Shown piece by piece: positions 1 to 8,143 of a stretch of 64,000 bases of DNA (the first letter of the stretch is position 1; each line of letters opens with the position of its first letter). A program made the translations under genes and the position numbers. The notes under the pieces are model-generated. The model was not told where the DNA came from. It made no database searches and saw only the letters and a list, made by a program, of their open reading frames with translations. The stretch is from an uncultured Lachnospiraceae bacterium (GTDB lineage Bacteria; Bacillota; Clostridia; Lachnospirales; Lachnospiraceae), in NCBI GenBank assembly GCA_944382125.1, contig CALWMV010000001.1, positions 1-64,000 on the forward strand, read 5' to 3'.

Positions 1-179
1 CACTCGTCCCCGTCCACCACATCGGGGGAGAGCATCTGCTTGAGCATCTCAAAATTGACCCCGCGCTTGAGCTTGCCGTTCCCATCCCGCATCTCGGTGA
101 CGCAGTTCGGGAACAGGGCTGCGATTTTGTTTATGTTCTGCGATGAAAGGTCGGGGGTTTTAAATTTCATCTTGTCCAT
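1..179 (-). CDS. Type III restriction-modification DNA methyltransferase (Mod), N-terminal end only
   Basis: This is the first 59 codons of a gene that runs off the left edge. The start at 179 is preceded by GGAGGC (188-193 on the minus strand) at 8 nt. The peptide opens MDKMKFKTPDLSSQNINKIA and continues with a FPNCVTEM segment, which I recognise as the usual opening of type III Mod adenine methyltransferases of gut Clostridia. Mod proteins recognise the target site and methylate adenine in the host DNA, and they normally work with a Res helicase-nuclease encoded next to them, here beyond the window. The gene is the last visible member of a minus-strand operon and lies 17 bp after the small membrane-protein gene. 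No catalytic motif is inside the window, so the call rests on the N-terminal resemblance and the context. Confidence 0.6.
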   Translation of the reverse strand, partial: MDKMKFKTPDLSSQNINKIAALFPNCVTEMRDGNGKLKRGVNFEMLKQMLSPDVVDGDE

Positions 180-196
180 TATGTGTTGCCTCCATA

Positions 197-829
197 TTAT
201 TCTATTACAGAAAGGTTCTCGAGATAGCTCCGAAGCTCGACCTGCATTTTGCCTCTTAGCAAATGTAATTTATCCGAACTGCAGATACTGTTTTTCTTAA
301 CGCATATACTCAACTCGTTTAGAAGATCTATAAAAAGTTTTTGATTGTCATGCGGGATAAATGCGCCTGACTTGTAAAGCAATTTTCTAAAGTCTAGAAG
401 CTTTTCGCTGAGTTCGTTTTTGAGTTGGTCAATGTCTATTTCTGTTACAGCATTTCCATTTTGGATGTCATTATATAAGTCAAACAATTTAGGATTATCA
501 AGTCGTATTTCTGATTTAGGAATTATTGCTTTGTCGCTATTCATTAGTCCTTGCAAGATTTCATATCTGCTATAAGCTTCATAAAATGCGCTACAAAGAG
601 TTTGATATATTTCAAATTCTTTATCGAACATTGCTCGAGATATATGTATTCTGTTATCTAATTTACCTTTATGTGTTTCCAACGCTCTATTTATTTTTAG
701 CGTATACTTTTCATCCAACCGTTTTGCAATAATTTCAGAGGAAAATTTTACAGCCGCAATAATTATGCCACCAATTCCTCCTGCGCTTACTATACAAGCA
801 ACTATTACATCACCAATTTCTTCTGGCAT
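197..829 (-). CDS. Small membrane-anchored helical protein inside the type III modification operon
   Basis: The 210-residue product has one N-terminal hydrophobic segment (about residues 7-27, rich in Ile, Val, Ala and Gly), then a long charged, mostly helical cytoplasmic part. That part includes the segment FDKEFEIYQTL near residues 69-79. I have seen the pattern of a membrane helix followed by an FD-EF-IY helical region in uncharacterised proteins near defence genes, but I cannot give a family name or a function. Its start overlaps the end of the DUF4391 gene by 20 bp and its stop lies 17 bp before the Mod start, so it is embedded in the operon and probably translationally coupled. Its base composition is clearly more AT-rich than its neighbours, which suggests later insertion into an existing operon. 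No enzymatic motif is visible. An accessory sensor or effector at the membrane is one possibility, but this is inference. Confidence 0.6.
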   Translation of the reverse strand: MPEEIGDVIVACIVSAGGIGGIIIAAVKFSSEIIAKRLDEKYTLKINRALETHKGKLDNRIHISRAMFDKEFEIYQTLCSAFYEAYSRYEILQGLMNSDKAIIPKSEIRLDNPKLFDLYNDIQNGNAVTEIDIDQLKNELSEKLLDFRKLLYKSGAFIPHDNQKLFIDLLNELSICVKKNSICSSDKLHLLRGKMQVELRSYLENLSVIE

Positions 830-1472
830 TTTTTAGCTCCTTCCTCAATTTTTTCAACTCCGAATTGATCTCCATCCGTCGGTTAAGCTGCTTTTCTTTG
901 CGCATTTTGCTTTCCAGCGCGGCGATCTGCTTTTCCAGCTGGCGGCGCTTTTCATCCCGTTCCACGGAAAACTGCAAGCTTTCTCCGGCATCCGCTTGCA
1001 GCGCGTCCCCGGCAATCTGCCGCACAAGGCTTTCGTAGACAGCATCCATATTCAGGCCGTCTACACGGAATTGCAACTCATTCTCCGGCATCCACTCCGT
1101 GTGATAATACCGGCTCACCTTGAAAGCGTTGCTGCCGGATGCAGCCGCCTCTTTGTACCCGATCCACGCCTGTGCCTTGCCCTCGCAAGTCAGGATGAAT
1201 AGAATGTGGTACGGAATTTCTTTGTCAGTCTGGCGGAGCACTGCTTCATCAAGCTGGGGTTTGTTCAGCCGGATCTCAAAGACCTCGATTTCGGTCACCG
1301 CATCTCCCGCAGCCAAATTCAGTGTTGAATCCGCCAGCTTATTGCTCCAATAGATGAGCCTGATCTGCTCCACGAAAATCCGTTTCAGCGCGGGTGTAAT
1401 GTCAATATTCTCATAAAATTTCTGTTTCGGTATTCGTTTACCGAACTCGGTCGATGCAGGGAAACCGAACAT
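810..1472 (-). CDS. DUF4391 domain protein
   Basis: The 220-residue protein matches the DUF4391 type by its opening (MFGFPASTEFGKRIPKQKFY) and by the core around EIEVFEIRLNKPQ. The last 50 residues are strongly charged, rich in Lys, Arg and Glu, and predicted to be a coiled coil. DUF4391 genes are commonly found between a helicase and a methyltransferase in type III-like modification loci. Their biochemical role is not known to me. The gene starts 12 bp after the helicase stop and overlaps the next gene by 20 bp, so all four genes should be cotranscribed. Its size fits the family and no truncation is visible. Confidence 0.75.
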   Translation of the reverse strand: MFGFPASTEFGKRIPKQKFYENIDITPALKRIFVEQIRLIYWSNKLADSTLNLAAGDAVTEIEVFEIRLNKPQLDEAVLRQTDKEIPYHILFILTCEGKAQAWIGYKEAAASGSNAFKVSRYYHTEWMPENELQFRVDGLNMDAVYESLVRQIAGDALQADAGESLQFSVERDEKRRQLEKQIAALESKMRKEKQLNRRMEINSELKKLRKELKNARRNW

Positions 1473-1484
1473 GAACAGCCCTCC

Positions 1485-4400
1485 TTATTTCACCACAAAG
1501 AAACAGATCAGCTCAAAGTCATCCAACCCTGATACAGCGGAGAGCAGAGCGGTGGTGCCGCCGCTCTTGAACAGGCTGTCGATGTCGCTTTCTTCCTTTG
1601 CGTCAATGATGGAATTGATTGCCTCACTGAGCATCTCGGAGACTTCTCCCATCTTACGGCCGTCATCCGTTTCCTGATTGAATTTTTTGCAAAGCTCCAT
1701 CACCGGATCGCTCTTATCACGGCAGAGCAGTCGCAGTTTGTCCAGCAACTTCTTCGGATTCAGATAGTCGCAGACGATCTCGCCCTCTTCGCTGATATAG
1801 ACCATGTAGAACGGGTGGATGCGGTTGCGGTTGTCAATGTTCACACTGTCATTGATATTCCGCAGAACGAAGATCACCCCGGCAGGGGAATCCTCCGTCT
1901 GTGCAACAACAGTGTGCATCCCCTTCGGAGCTGTCTCAATATCATCGTGCTGCTTCATATATTCCAGCAGATCCAGCCGGAACTCGTTCAGCCCCAGATC
2001 CATAATGGAGATACCGCTGGTCATGTCCTCAATGTCCACAACTTCCTCTTGCAGCCGCTTGAGCTGCGCACGTCGGTATTCCAAATCGCCTTTTTCCTCG
2101 GCATTGATCAGGTCATCATCGCCGGTAGAGGTCATGACGGAAATCTTCATGCGGGTCTCAACACGGCTTTTCAGGTTGATGTATTCGTCCAAGTCCATAT
2201 CCGGCCAGAAATTGACGAGCTGGATAGTTTCGTTTTTGCTGCCAATACGGTCAATGCGCCCGAAACGCTGAATAATACGGACAGGATTCCAATGAATGTC
2301 GTAGTTGACCAGATAGTCGCAGTCCTGCAAGTTCTGACCTTCGGAAATACAGTCAGTGGCAATGAGGATGTCCAGCTCATCGGCGCTCCCCGGAAGCAAA
2401 ACGGCTTTGCCCTTGGAGACCGGTGAGAAACAGGTCAGGACAGTGTTGAGGTCGGCGCGGAGCTTTGGTATTGTGGTTTTGCCGTCCACTGTACCGGTAA
2501 TCTCCGCTGTTTCCAGCCCGAACTTCTTCTTGGCAAACCTGCTAACGTTGGCGTAGAGGTAATCGGCTGTATCGGAAAAAGCGGTGAAGATAATGATTTT
2601 CCGATTGCCGGGGTTGATGGGATGCTCCATCTTCTTTTGAATCAGCCCAAACAGCGTTTGCAGCTTGGTGTCATGCTCCGGTGTAATGTCTGACACCATC
2701 AGGCTAAGTAATTCCAGATTTTCCGCGTCTTTTTCCAGCTCCCGCTTCCACGAAACATAGTCCATATCAGCAAGATCGATTTTGACCTTCTTGCCAACCG
2801 AAAATAAGTCTATGTTCTGGTCATCATAGTCAAAATCCTCGCTATCCGACAGTTCTGTCAGATTGATGACACAATCTCCGGACTGATAGTTGTTGATAGT
2901 CGCAACTGTGTCCTCAATCAATTTTTTGATACGGTCGATCGTCAACCGAAAGGAATACACCGAGCTTTCCAACCGCTTGAGTAAGTTGATGCTCATCAGG
3001 CGGCGGATACCTTCTTCGCGTCCCTGCTGGGTCAGACTTGTTCCCTTGTGATGGGTCATGTCCAAATACTTTTCAAGGCGCGACGGCATGATGTAGTTCG
3101 ACGGTGTATAGATGGACAAATTCAGCGACATGAGCAGTGTATAGATGTCATTGTAATTGATGGCATCGCTCAGGTCTGTCAAGCAAGGGCGCAGGGAAAT
3201 CGGCGGAAGGCGTTCCGGGAACTTGTCAATGTCCGCAGTATTGTAGTATTTTTCAATGTGCTTGCGGGAGCGGGCGATGGTCACGCTGTCCAGCAGCTCA
3301 AAGAAATCAAAATCCAGTGTCCTGAGTAACGCATCCGTTGTGCGCTGCTCAGTAGGAAGTTTGCTCCACGTATTGAACGCTCTCTGCGCCTGACGAAATA
3401 TCTCATCAATGTTCTTTGTAGTTTCAAGTTTTTTATTGATCTGCTCCGCATCTCCTTCATAAGCAAGGGCGAGCTGGTTTTTCAGGTCAATGAATCTATT
3501 GTTGACCGGCGTTGCGGAGAGCATCAGCACCTTTGTCCGTACACCTGCTCGGACAACTTTGTTGAGCAGCTTCAGATAGCGGTTTTCTTTTGCATCTTCA
3601 CCGGACACCTCACCGCCGTTGCGGAAGTTATGGCTTTCATCAATCACCACAAGGTCGTAATTTCCCCAGTTTAAGCGGTCGAGGTCAATACCGTTGGACT
3701 GCCCGTGTTCCCTCGACAGGTCGGTGTGGTACAGTACATCATAGCGCAGCCTGTCCTCCGCAATAGGATTATTGATATAGTTACCCTTGTAGGTATTCCA
3801 GTTTTCAGACAGCTTCTTGGGGCATAACACCAGCACAGACTTATTACGGTTCTCGTAATACTTAATAACTGCAAGAGCCGTAAAGGTTTTACCAAGGCCA
3901 ACACTGTCAGCTAAAATGCATCCATTGAATTTTTCCAGCTTGCTGATAATCGCAAGGACAGCATCCCGCTGGAAGTTATAGAGCATCCCCCAAATTTTAC
4001 TCTCTTTGAAGCCGGTTGCCTCATTGGGCAGCTCATCCTCAGAAATATCATCCAGAAACTCATGGAAAATATTGTAAAGAGCAAAGAAGTAGATATATTC
4101 CGGCGCATTTTCCCGGTATGCAGCCGTGATGTTTTCTATCACCACATCGGTAACTTCCTGGAACTTTTTCTTATCATTCCAAAGCTGCTCGAAAAGGTTG
4201 AGAAAGTACCCTGCGTTCTCATAGCTCTCAGTTTTCTGCACGGGATAATAGGCGTTATTGCCACGCTCGCAGCCAAGGTCGACTGTAGTAAATCCATTGA
4301 TGGGCATATAGGTACTTTCATCCACCGTCATGAAGCCCATCATCTGCTCCTGCGTAACATTCGATTTGAAAGTCACCTTTCGCTTGATCCAATCCGCACA

Positions 4401-4712
4401 TTCCTTTGCAATCGCCTTCTGTATCAGCTCATTGCGCAGCTTTACCTCAAATTCCGTCCCGTAGAGGCTACGTTCCCGGGAGATACGGGGAATGTAGAAC
4501 TCACGCTGGGCTTTTGGAGTCTTCTCTGTAACAAAAGTTGGCGAAGTGAAGATAAATCGAAGCTCGTCGATCCATTCCAGCTGCTTTTTCAGCTCCCGAT
4601 AGGCATATATAGAAAAACAGGCTGCAGCGATAGAAAGCTTGCTGTTTCTATGGATTGCTGACTGCAAATCCTCTTTTACAGTGGTATTTATATTATCAAT
4701 TATCTGCATCAC
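1485..4712 (-). CDS. SNF2/RapA-type helicase with degenerate PLD-like N-terminus
   Basis: The 1075-residue protein carries a complete superfamily 2 helicase core: GLGKT (Walker A, about 272-276), DESH (motif II, about 358-361), SAT (motif III, about 399-401), a second RecA domain starting near FTAFSD (about 709) and the motif VI sequence QRFGRIDR (about 815-822). The first 60 residues (SIAAACFSIYAYRELKKQL) resemble the phospholipase D-like domain that precedes such helicases, but I see no HxK...D catalytic motif, so nuclease activity there is doubtful. Proteins of this kind use ATP to move on DNA or remodel protein-DNA complexes. Being first in an operon with DUF4391 and Mod points to a role in restriction or anti-phage defence. 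A free-standing DNA-repair or transcription-recycling helicase of the RapA group is the alternative. Codon use is richer in GTC, AAC and CGC than in most of the window. Confidence 0.85.
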   Translation of the reverse strand: MMQIIDNINTTVKEDLQSAIHRNSKLSIAAACFSIYAYRELKKQLEWIDELRFIFTSPTFVTEKTPKAQREFYIPRISRERSLYGTEFEVKLRNELIQKAIAKECADWIKRKVTFKSNVTQEQMMGFMTVDESTYMPINGFTTVDLGCERGNNAYYPVQKTESYENAGYFLNLFEQLWNDKKKFQEVTDVVIENITAAYRENAPEYIYFFALYNIFHEFLDDISEDELPNEATGFKESKIWGMLYNFQRDAVLAIISKLEKFNGCILADSVGLGKTFTALAVIKYYENRNKSVLVLCPKKLSENWNTYKGNYINNPIAEDRLRYDVLYHTDLSREHGQSNGIDLDRLNWGNYDLVVIDESHNFRNGGEVSGEDAKENRYLKLLNKVVRAGVRTKVLMLSATPVNNRFIDLKNQLALAYEGDAEQINKKLETTKNIDEIFRQAQRAFNTWSKLPTEQRTTDALLRTLDFDFFELLDSVTIARSRKHIEKYYNTADIDKFPERLPPISLRPCLTDLSDAINYNDIYTLLMSLNLSIYTPSNYIMPSRLEKYLDMTHHKGTSLTQQGREEGIRRLMSINLLKRLESSVYSFRLTIDRIKKLIEDTVATINNYQSGDCVINLTELSDSEDFDYDDQNIDLFSVGKKVKIDLADMDYVSWKRELEKDAENLELLSLMVSDITPEHDTKLQTLFGLIQKKMEHPINPGNRKIIIFTAFSDTADYLYANVSRFAKKKFGLETAEITGTVDGKTTIPKLRADLNTVLTCFSPVSKGKAVLLPGSADELDILIATDCISEGQNLQDCDYLVNYDIHWNPVRIIQRFGRIDRIGSKNETIQLVNFWPDMDLDEYINLKSRVETRMKISVMTSTGDDDLINAEEKGDLEYRRAQLKRLQEEVVDIEDMTSGISIMDLGLNEFRLDLLEYMKQHDDIETAPKGMHTVVAQTEDSPAGVIFVLRNINDSVNIDNRNRIHPFYMVYISEEGEIVCDYLNPKKLLDKLRLLCRDKSDPVMELCKKFNQETDDGRKMGEVSEMLSEAINSIIDAKEESDIDSLFKSGGTTALLSAVSGLDDFELICFFVVK

Positions 4713-4836
4713 TGCACCCCATTTTTATTCGTCTTCTTTATATACTTTCCACTTTTGATCCTGGCATCAGCGGGCTTTGATTCACTGTCGGGTATTGCCC
4801 ACTGATTACCAATTTTCACAGCACCTATAATTTACC

Positions 4837-5442
4837 TTACAACTCCTTCGCCTTAAACTCCGCATACCCTTCATAGTAGTAGCTGTTGTCTATACCCTTC
4901 ATATAGATCTCCCGGCTGTTGATATCATCGGTCAGAGCGTTCTTAAGCAGGTGCTTGATCTCGATATCCTTTACAGGGCTTCGTTCCATGGCAAGAAGAT
5001 AATCCTCCTTATCCACCTTGCTCCAGTCGATCACTTTATGAAGATCTGCCTTCAGCATCAAATCCAGCCATATGCGCATGCTGCGGCCATTTCCCTCCCT
5101 GAATGGATGGGCTATGTTCATCTCTACATATTTCTTAATGATCTCATCAAAAGTTGACTGCGGCATGGCATCAATGCTGTCAAGCGCCGCCTGAAGGTAC
5201 ATGACAGGAGCAAAGCGAAGGCCGCCCTTTGCAATATTTACGGTTCTGGTCTCCCCGGCAAAATCATATATATCCTCAAAGAGATATTTATGTATCTCTT
5301 TAAGCGATGAATATTTCCCGGGTTCCAGTTTATCAAGGATCCCCTTTTCAAAAAGCTCTATGGCCTTTTTCTTGCTTAGTCTTTCTTCCTCTCTGGCAAG
5401 TTCAGCCGAGCTTTTAAGTCCCAGTTTATTTTCAAGTGTCAT
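4837..5442 (-). CDS. Fic family protein adenylyltransferase, class III
   Basis: Fic enzymes transfer AMP from ATP to a hydroxyl side chain of a target protein. The 201-residue protein has the catalytic motif HPFREGNGR at 112-120, with His112 as the expected catalytic base. A SYYYEG sequence at 187-192 near the C-terminus fits the inhibitory motif [S/T]xxxE[G/N] of class III Fic proteins. In that class the Glu of the C-terminal helix blocks ATP binding until the protein auto-modifies or changes its oligomeric state. No separate antitoxin gene lies beside it, which agrees with self-inhibition. The gene is alone, 124 bp after the defence operon start and transcribed in the same direction. A good ribosome binding site (GGAGGTG) precedes the start. 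The target cannot be told from the sequence. Confidence 0.9.
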   Translation of the reverse strand: MTLENKLGLKSSAELAREEERLSKKKAIELFEKGILDKLEPGKYSSLKEIHKYLFEDIYDFAGETRTVNIAKGGLRFAPVMYLQAALDSIDAMPQSTFDEIIKKYVEMNIAHPFREGNGRSMRIWLDLMLKADLHKVIDWSKVDKEDYLLAMERSPVKDIEIKHLLKNALTDDINSREIYMKGIDNSYYYEGYAEFKAKEL

Positions 5443-5589
5443 AAGGCACCTCCAAAAAATGTATCCTTTTCATCAGTTGATATCATTGTAAATAATATCA
5501 TCTTTAAAGTAAATATAAACATACGTATAGAGGTTCCATGCCTTATATTGAGAAAGTGATTAAGTCTCTTTTATGAACATTATCGATAA

Positions 5590-5680
5590 TACGCAACTTT
5601 ACTTAACTAAAGTTTTTTGACGTTACGCAAGTTTAGCTGGCTAAAGTATTCCAACAATACGCAGACTTATGCCGCACATC
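5590..5680. repeat. Three 34-bp-period direct repeats with internal dyads
   Basis: TACGCAA or TACGCAG occurs at 5590, 5624 and 5658, exactly 34 bp apart. The first two units also share TTTA and CTAAAGT and contain inverted repeats (ACTTTA...TAAAGT and TTTAGC...GCTAAA). The third unit is eroded. They lie in the 400-bp gap between the Fic gene and the flavin reductase gene. That gap otherwise shows only a short orphan reading frame near 5538 and the promoter at 5763. They could be operators or the remains of a mobile-element end. Confidence 0.5.
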
Positions 5681-5762
5681 GTCTGTTATGTCGATTTATA
5701 TTCTTCTCCCTAGACGGAGAGCTGATCCGGCACTTTTATAAGGGGCCTGTCATTGATAGTAC

Positions 5763-5789
5763 TTGAATTGAATTCAATTTTTTTATAAT
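5763..5789 (+). promoter_or_regulatory. Candidate promoter with a 14-bp palindrome, upstream of flavin reductase
   Basis: TTGAAT (5763-5768) and TATAAT (5784-5789) are separated by 15 bp, shorter than ideal. AATTGAATTCAATT (5766-5779) is a perfect palindrome overlapping the -35 box and spacer, so a repressor could act here. The gene starts about 58 bp downstream. Confidence 0.45.
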
Positions 5790-5847
5790 CTTAGATTAGA
5801 TATGGACAGATATCATATCAATATACTTTCAGAAGGAGATGGATATT

Positions 5848-6411
5848 ATGAGAGCAAAGCTTAATATAACCGATGGCATATTTCCCATGCCTGTACTGAT
5901 GATAGCCACCTATAATGATGACGGCACTGTTAATGTTATGAATGCTGCCTGGGGCACCATGCAGGAAAGAGATATCGTGGCCCTCAATCTGAGCGAAGGA
6001 CACAAGACGGTCAAGAATATCAAAAAGAGAGGAGCCTTTACCGTAAGTATCGCAGATGCAGCCCATGTCGCTGAAGCAGATTATTTTGGAATAGAATCAG
6101 GAAACAGTGTGTCTGATAAGCTTGGCAAAAGCGGCCTGACTGCTTCCAGAGCTGAAACCATAGACGCACCTGTCATCAATGAATTTCCTATCTGCCTTGA
6201 ATGTCAGTTTATAGAGTATCAGGGTGACAAGTATGGATGCGGCGTGATCGGAAAAGTCGTAAATGTAACTGCTGACGAGAGTGTCATGAAGGATGGCAAG
6301 ATAGATATGTCTCTGGTAAATGCCATTGCCTTTGATCCCTATACTCACGGTTATTACAAGGTAACAGAGCGTGTAGGCGAAGCCTTCAAAGACGGTCTGA
6401 AGCTCAGATAA
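5848..6411 (+). CDS. Flavin reductase (flavoredoxin) family protein
   Basis: This 187-residue FMN-binding protein of the flavin reductase-like family would reduce free flavin or pass electrons from NAD(P)H or ferredoxin to a partner protein. Typical features are the FPMP opening, the ATYNDDG turn, the MNAAWG strand, LNLSEGHKTVKNI, and SGNSVSDKLG near the middle. The start at 5848 was chosen over the ATG at 5839 because AGAAGGAG (5831-5838) is 9 nt from it but directly touches the upstream ATG. The paralogue at 46286 begins at the matching place. The gene stands alone with its own promoter and terminator. A close paralogue with different codon use lies at 46286-46858. The natural electron partner is not evident. 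Confidence 0.85.
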   Translation: MRAKLNITDGIFPMPVLMIATYNDDGTVNVMNAAWGTMQERDIVALNLSEGHKTVKNIKKRGAFTVSIADAAHVAEADYFGIESGNSVSDKLGKSGLTASRAETIDAPVINEFPICLECQFIEYQGDKYGCGVIGKVVNVTADESVMKDGKIDMSLVNAIAFDPYTHGYYKVTERVGEAFKDGLKLR

Positions 6412-6423
6412 GCTATTGTAAGC

Positions 6424-6457
6424 AAAAACGCCACCGGTATCTGCCGGTGACGTTTTT
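6424..6457 (+). terminator. Intrinsic terminator after flavin reductase gene
   Basis: CACCGG and CCGGTG pair around a TATCTG loop, flanked by AAAACG and CGTTTTT. It begins 13 bp after the stop codon. Confidence 0.85.
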
Positions 6458-6473
6458 ATCTGCTGAACGAGCC

Positions 6474-6587
6474 GTATTTATTTCGGATAATATCCATCTA
6501 TGGATCTATTCATTTACAGATCTTATTTATTTACGAACCCAATTTATTTGCATACTGTATTCGTTTACAGGTCGTATTCATTTAAAG
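6474..6587. repeat. Degenerate 17-bp direct repeats
   Basis: About six loose copies of TATTYRTTTACA occur, starting near 6475, 6507, 6524, 6542, 6558 and 6575. They lie between the terminator and the end of the GNAT gene. The copies are diverged, and no function is suggested by their position. Confidence 0.35.
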
Positions 6588-7127
6588 CTTACATTCCAGC
6601 TGGCGGTCATATGGCTCCGCTTCCATGTGGCGCTGATCGCAGATGACTGCATCTTCGCAGCCCATGGCCCCATAGAATTTCTGGCTTTCTATGGCTGAAT
6701 GGGATGAGATATAAAGTTTCTTTGCTCCGTGCTCTCTGGCCCAGTCCTTTGCAAAGGAAAATAAAGCCCTTCCGATGCCTTTTCCTCTCATATCCTCAGA
6801 CACATGGATCGAAGAAAGGTCCATATATCCATTGTCCCCTCCAAATATCCCAGGCTCAACTGAGGCAAAGCCCTTCAGCTTGCCGGATACAAATGCGCCG
6901 TATACCAGGCCTCCGGAAGCAGCCGTATTTCTGAGGCACTGTATCAATATCTCGTATTCCGCTTCTCCCCAGTCATCAATAAAAGGGTCTGGGCGTTCCA
7001 CCCAGTTTTCCCCATCCCTTCTCAGACAGATATCAACCGTCTGATGGCGTATAAAGTTTCTGAAAAGCTCTCTGTTTATCTCATTTTCAGATATCAGCCT
7101 GAATACCGTTTCATCGCTCATCTCCAA
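6582..7127 (-). CDS. GNAT family N-acetyltransferase
   Basis: The 181-residue protein has the acetyl-CoA-binding motif A of the GNAT fold, VSEDMRGKGIGRALFSFA at about 111-128. This is followed by a helix (AKDWAREHGAKKLYIS) and the C-terminal SQKFYGAMGCE segment usual in small-molecule acetyltransferases. It should transfer an acetyl group from acetyl-CoA to an amine, but the substrate cannot be inferred. It is the last gene of a minus-strand run after two metallo-beta-lactamase-fold genes, 95 bp downstream of the second. Length and motif order are normal for the family. Confidence 0.85.
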   Translation of the reverse strand: MEMSDETVFRLISENEINRELFRNFIRHQTVDICLRRDGENWVERPDPFIDDWGEAEYEILIQCLRNTAASGGLVYGAFVSGKLKGFASVEPGIFGGDNGYMDLSSIHVSEDMRGKGIGRALFSFAKDWAREHGAKKLYISSHSAIESQKFYGAMGCEDAVICDQRHMEAEPYDRQLECKL

Positions 7128-7222
7128 CTGCCCTTCTTATCCTCTTACTGCAGCGGCATCCTGCATAGTCCTTTACATTGTCTTTGTGCATCTTCTTTAC
7201 ATCGTCTTCTAATTCCGACTTT

Positions 7223-8101
7223 TTATATCGCCTTCCAAAGCAGCCTGTTATCTGCAAATTCCACGTCCATCCTTCCGCTGTCCCTAAGCCAGGAAAGGTA
7301 TGAACGGACGGTGCTGCCGACCAGTACATACTGTTCAAAGTTCATCGCAAGGCCATAGCCGGTAAACAGCTTCTGAAGTATATCCTCAAAGCATATGAGG
7401 TCATGGCATATCTCCATTATATGCTCTGCTATCTCATGGACCTTATCGATATTGTACTGGGCAAGTCCGGAGATGTCCTCCGTCGCCTCCGCATGGGCAG
7501 GGATGAACATCCTGGCTTTGAGCTTCTTTACTTTTTCCAGGGTCTCAAGGTAGGCTGCCACATCATAAATAAATCCTATCTGGTATTTGTCCAGAGTCTC
7601 CATGCTTGAAAGACAGTCCGCAAGGAATACCACATCATCGGGAGTTCTGAAGCCTGCCATGTCAAAGAAATGCCCCGGCAGCTCTATGAGTTCAAAGCCC
7701 TCTGGAAGGCTTTCAGCCGTAAGCGGTTCCGCATCGCTTTCCTGGGCCAGCAGGAATTTATGCCTCAGGTCTCTGCAAGGGTAGCCTCCATATAAAAATG
7801 CCGGCTCAAGTATAGGATATTTTGTAAATGCACATTCGATTCCCGGGGCATAGACCTTACAGCCGGTCTGGACCTGCAGGTATTTGTTTCCGCCTATATG
7901 ATCCGCATTGGAATGGGTATTATATATAGCCTTTAGCTTCCAGCCATTTTTATCCAACAGCTGGCGTACCTTTCTTCCTGCGTCCTTGTCATTGCCGCTG
8001 TCTATGAGGCAGACCTCCTCTTCATTCAGCTTCACAAGGCCAATCTTTGCAGGGCTCTGTATATAATAGGTTTTATCCGTTGCCTGTATAAGCTCGTACA
8101 T
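7223..8101 (-). CDS. MBL-fold metallohydrolase
   Basis: This is a metallo-beta-lactamase-fold hydrolase of 292 residues. The metal-binding motif reads HSNADH (63-68). Further expected ligands are the His of LPGHFFDMAG, the Asp of FLADCLSS and the His of FIPAHAEA. The start at 8101 was chosen because GGGAGG lies 7-8 nt upstream; a 12-codon longer frame from 8137 lacks this. The C-terminal 80 residues form an extra helical domain. Substrate is unknown; thioesters, lactones and phosphodiesters are all possible in this fold. The gene follows an RNase Z-like MBL gene by 42 bp and is probably in one operon with it and the GNAT gene. Confidence 0.85.
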   Translation of the reverse strand: MYELIQATDKTYYIQSPAKIGLVKLNEEEVCLIDSGNDKDAGRKVRQLLDKNGWKLKAIYNTHSNADHIGGNKYLQVQTGCKVYAPGIECAFTKYPILEPAFLYGGYPCRDLRHKFLLAQESDAEPLTAESLPEGFELIELPGHFFDMAGFRTPDDVVFLADCLSSMETLDKYQIGFIYDVAAYLETLEKVKKLKARMFIPAHAEATEDISGLAQYNIDKVHEIAEHIMEICHDLICFEDILQKLFTGYGLAMNFEQYVLVGSTVRSYLSWLRDSGRMDVEFADNRLLWKAI

Positions 8102-8143
8102 TTTCTTTCCTCCCATGGATGGTTTTTCTGCAGGCACAGTTCA

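Noticed and set aside
1815..2426. A 203-codon plus-strand frame inside the helicase gene
   Set aside because: It is fully antisense to a gene with intact helicase motifs, has no ribosome binding site and no recognisable domain.
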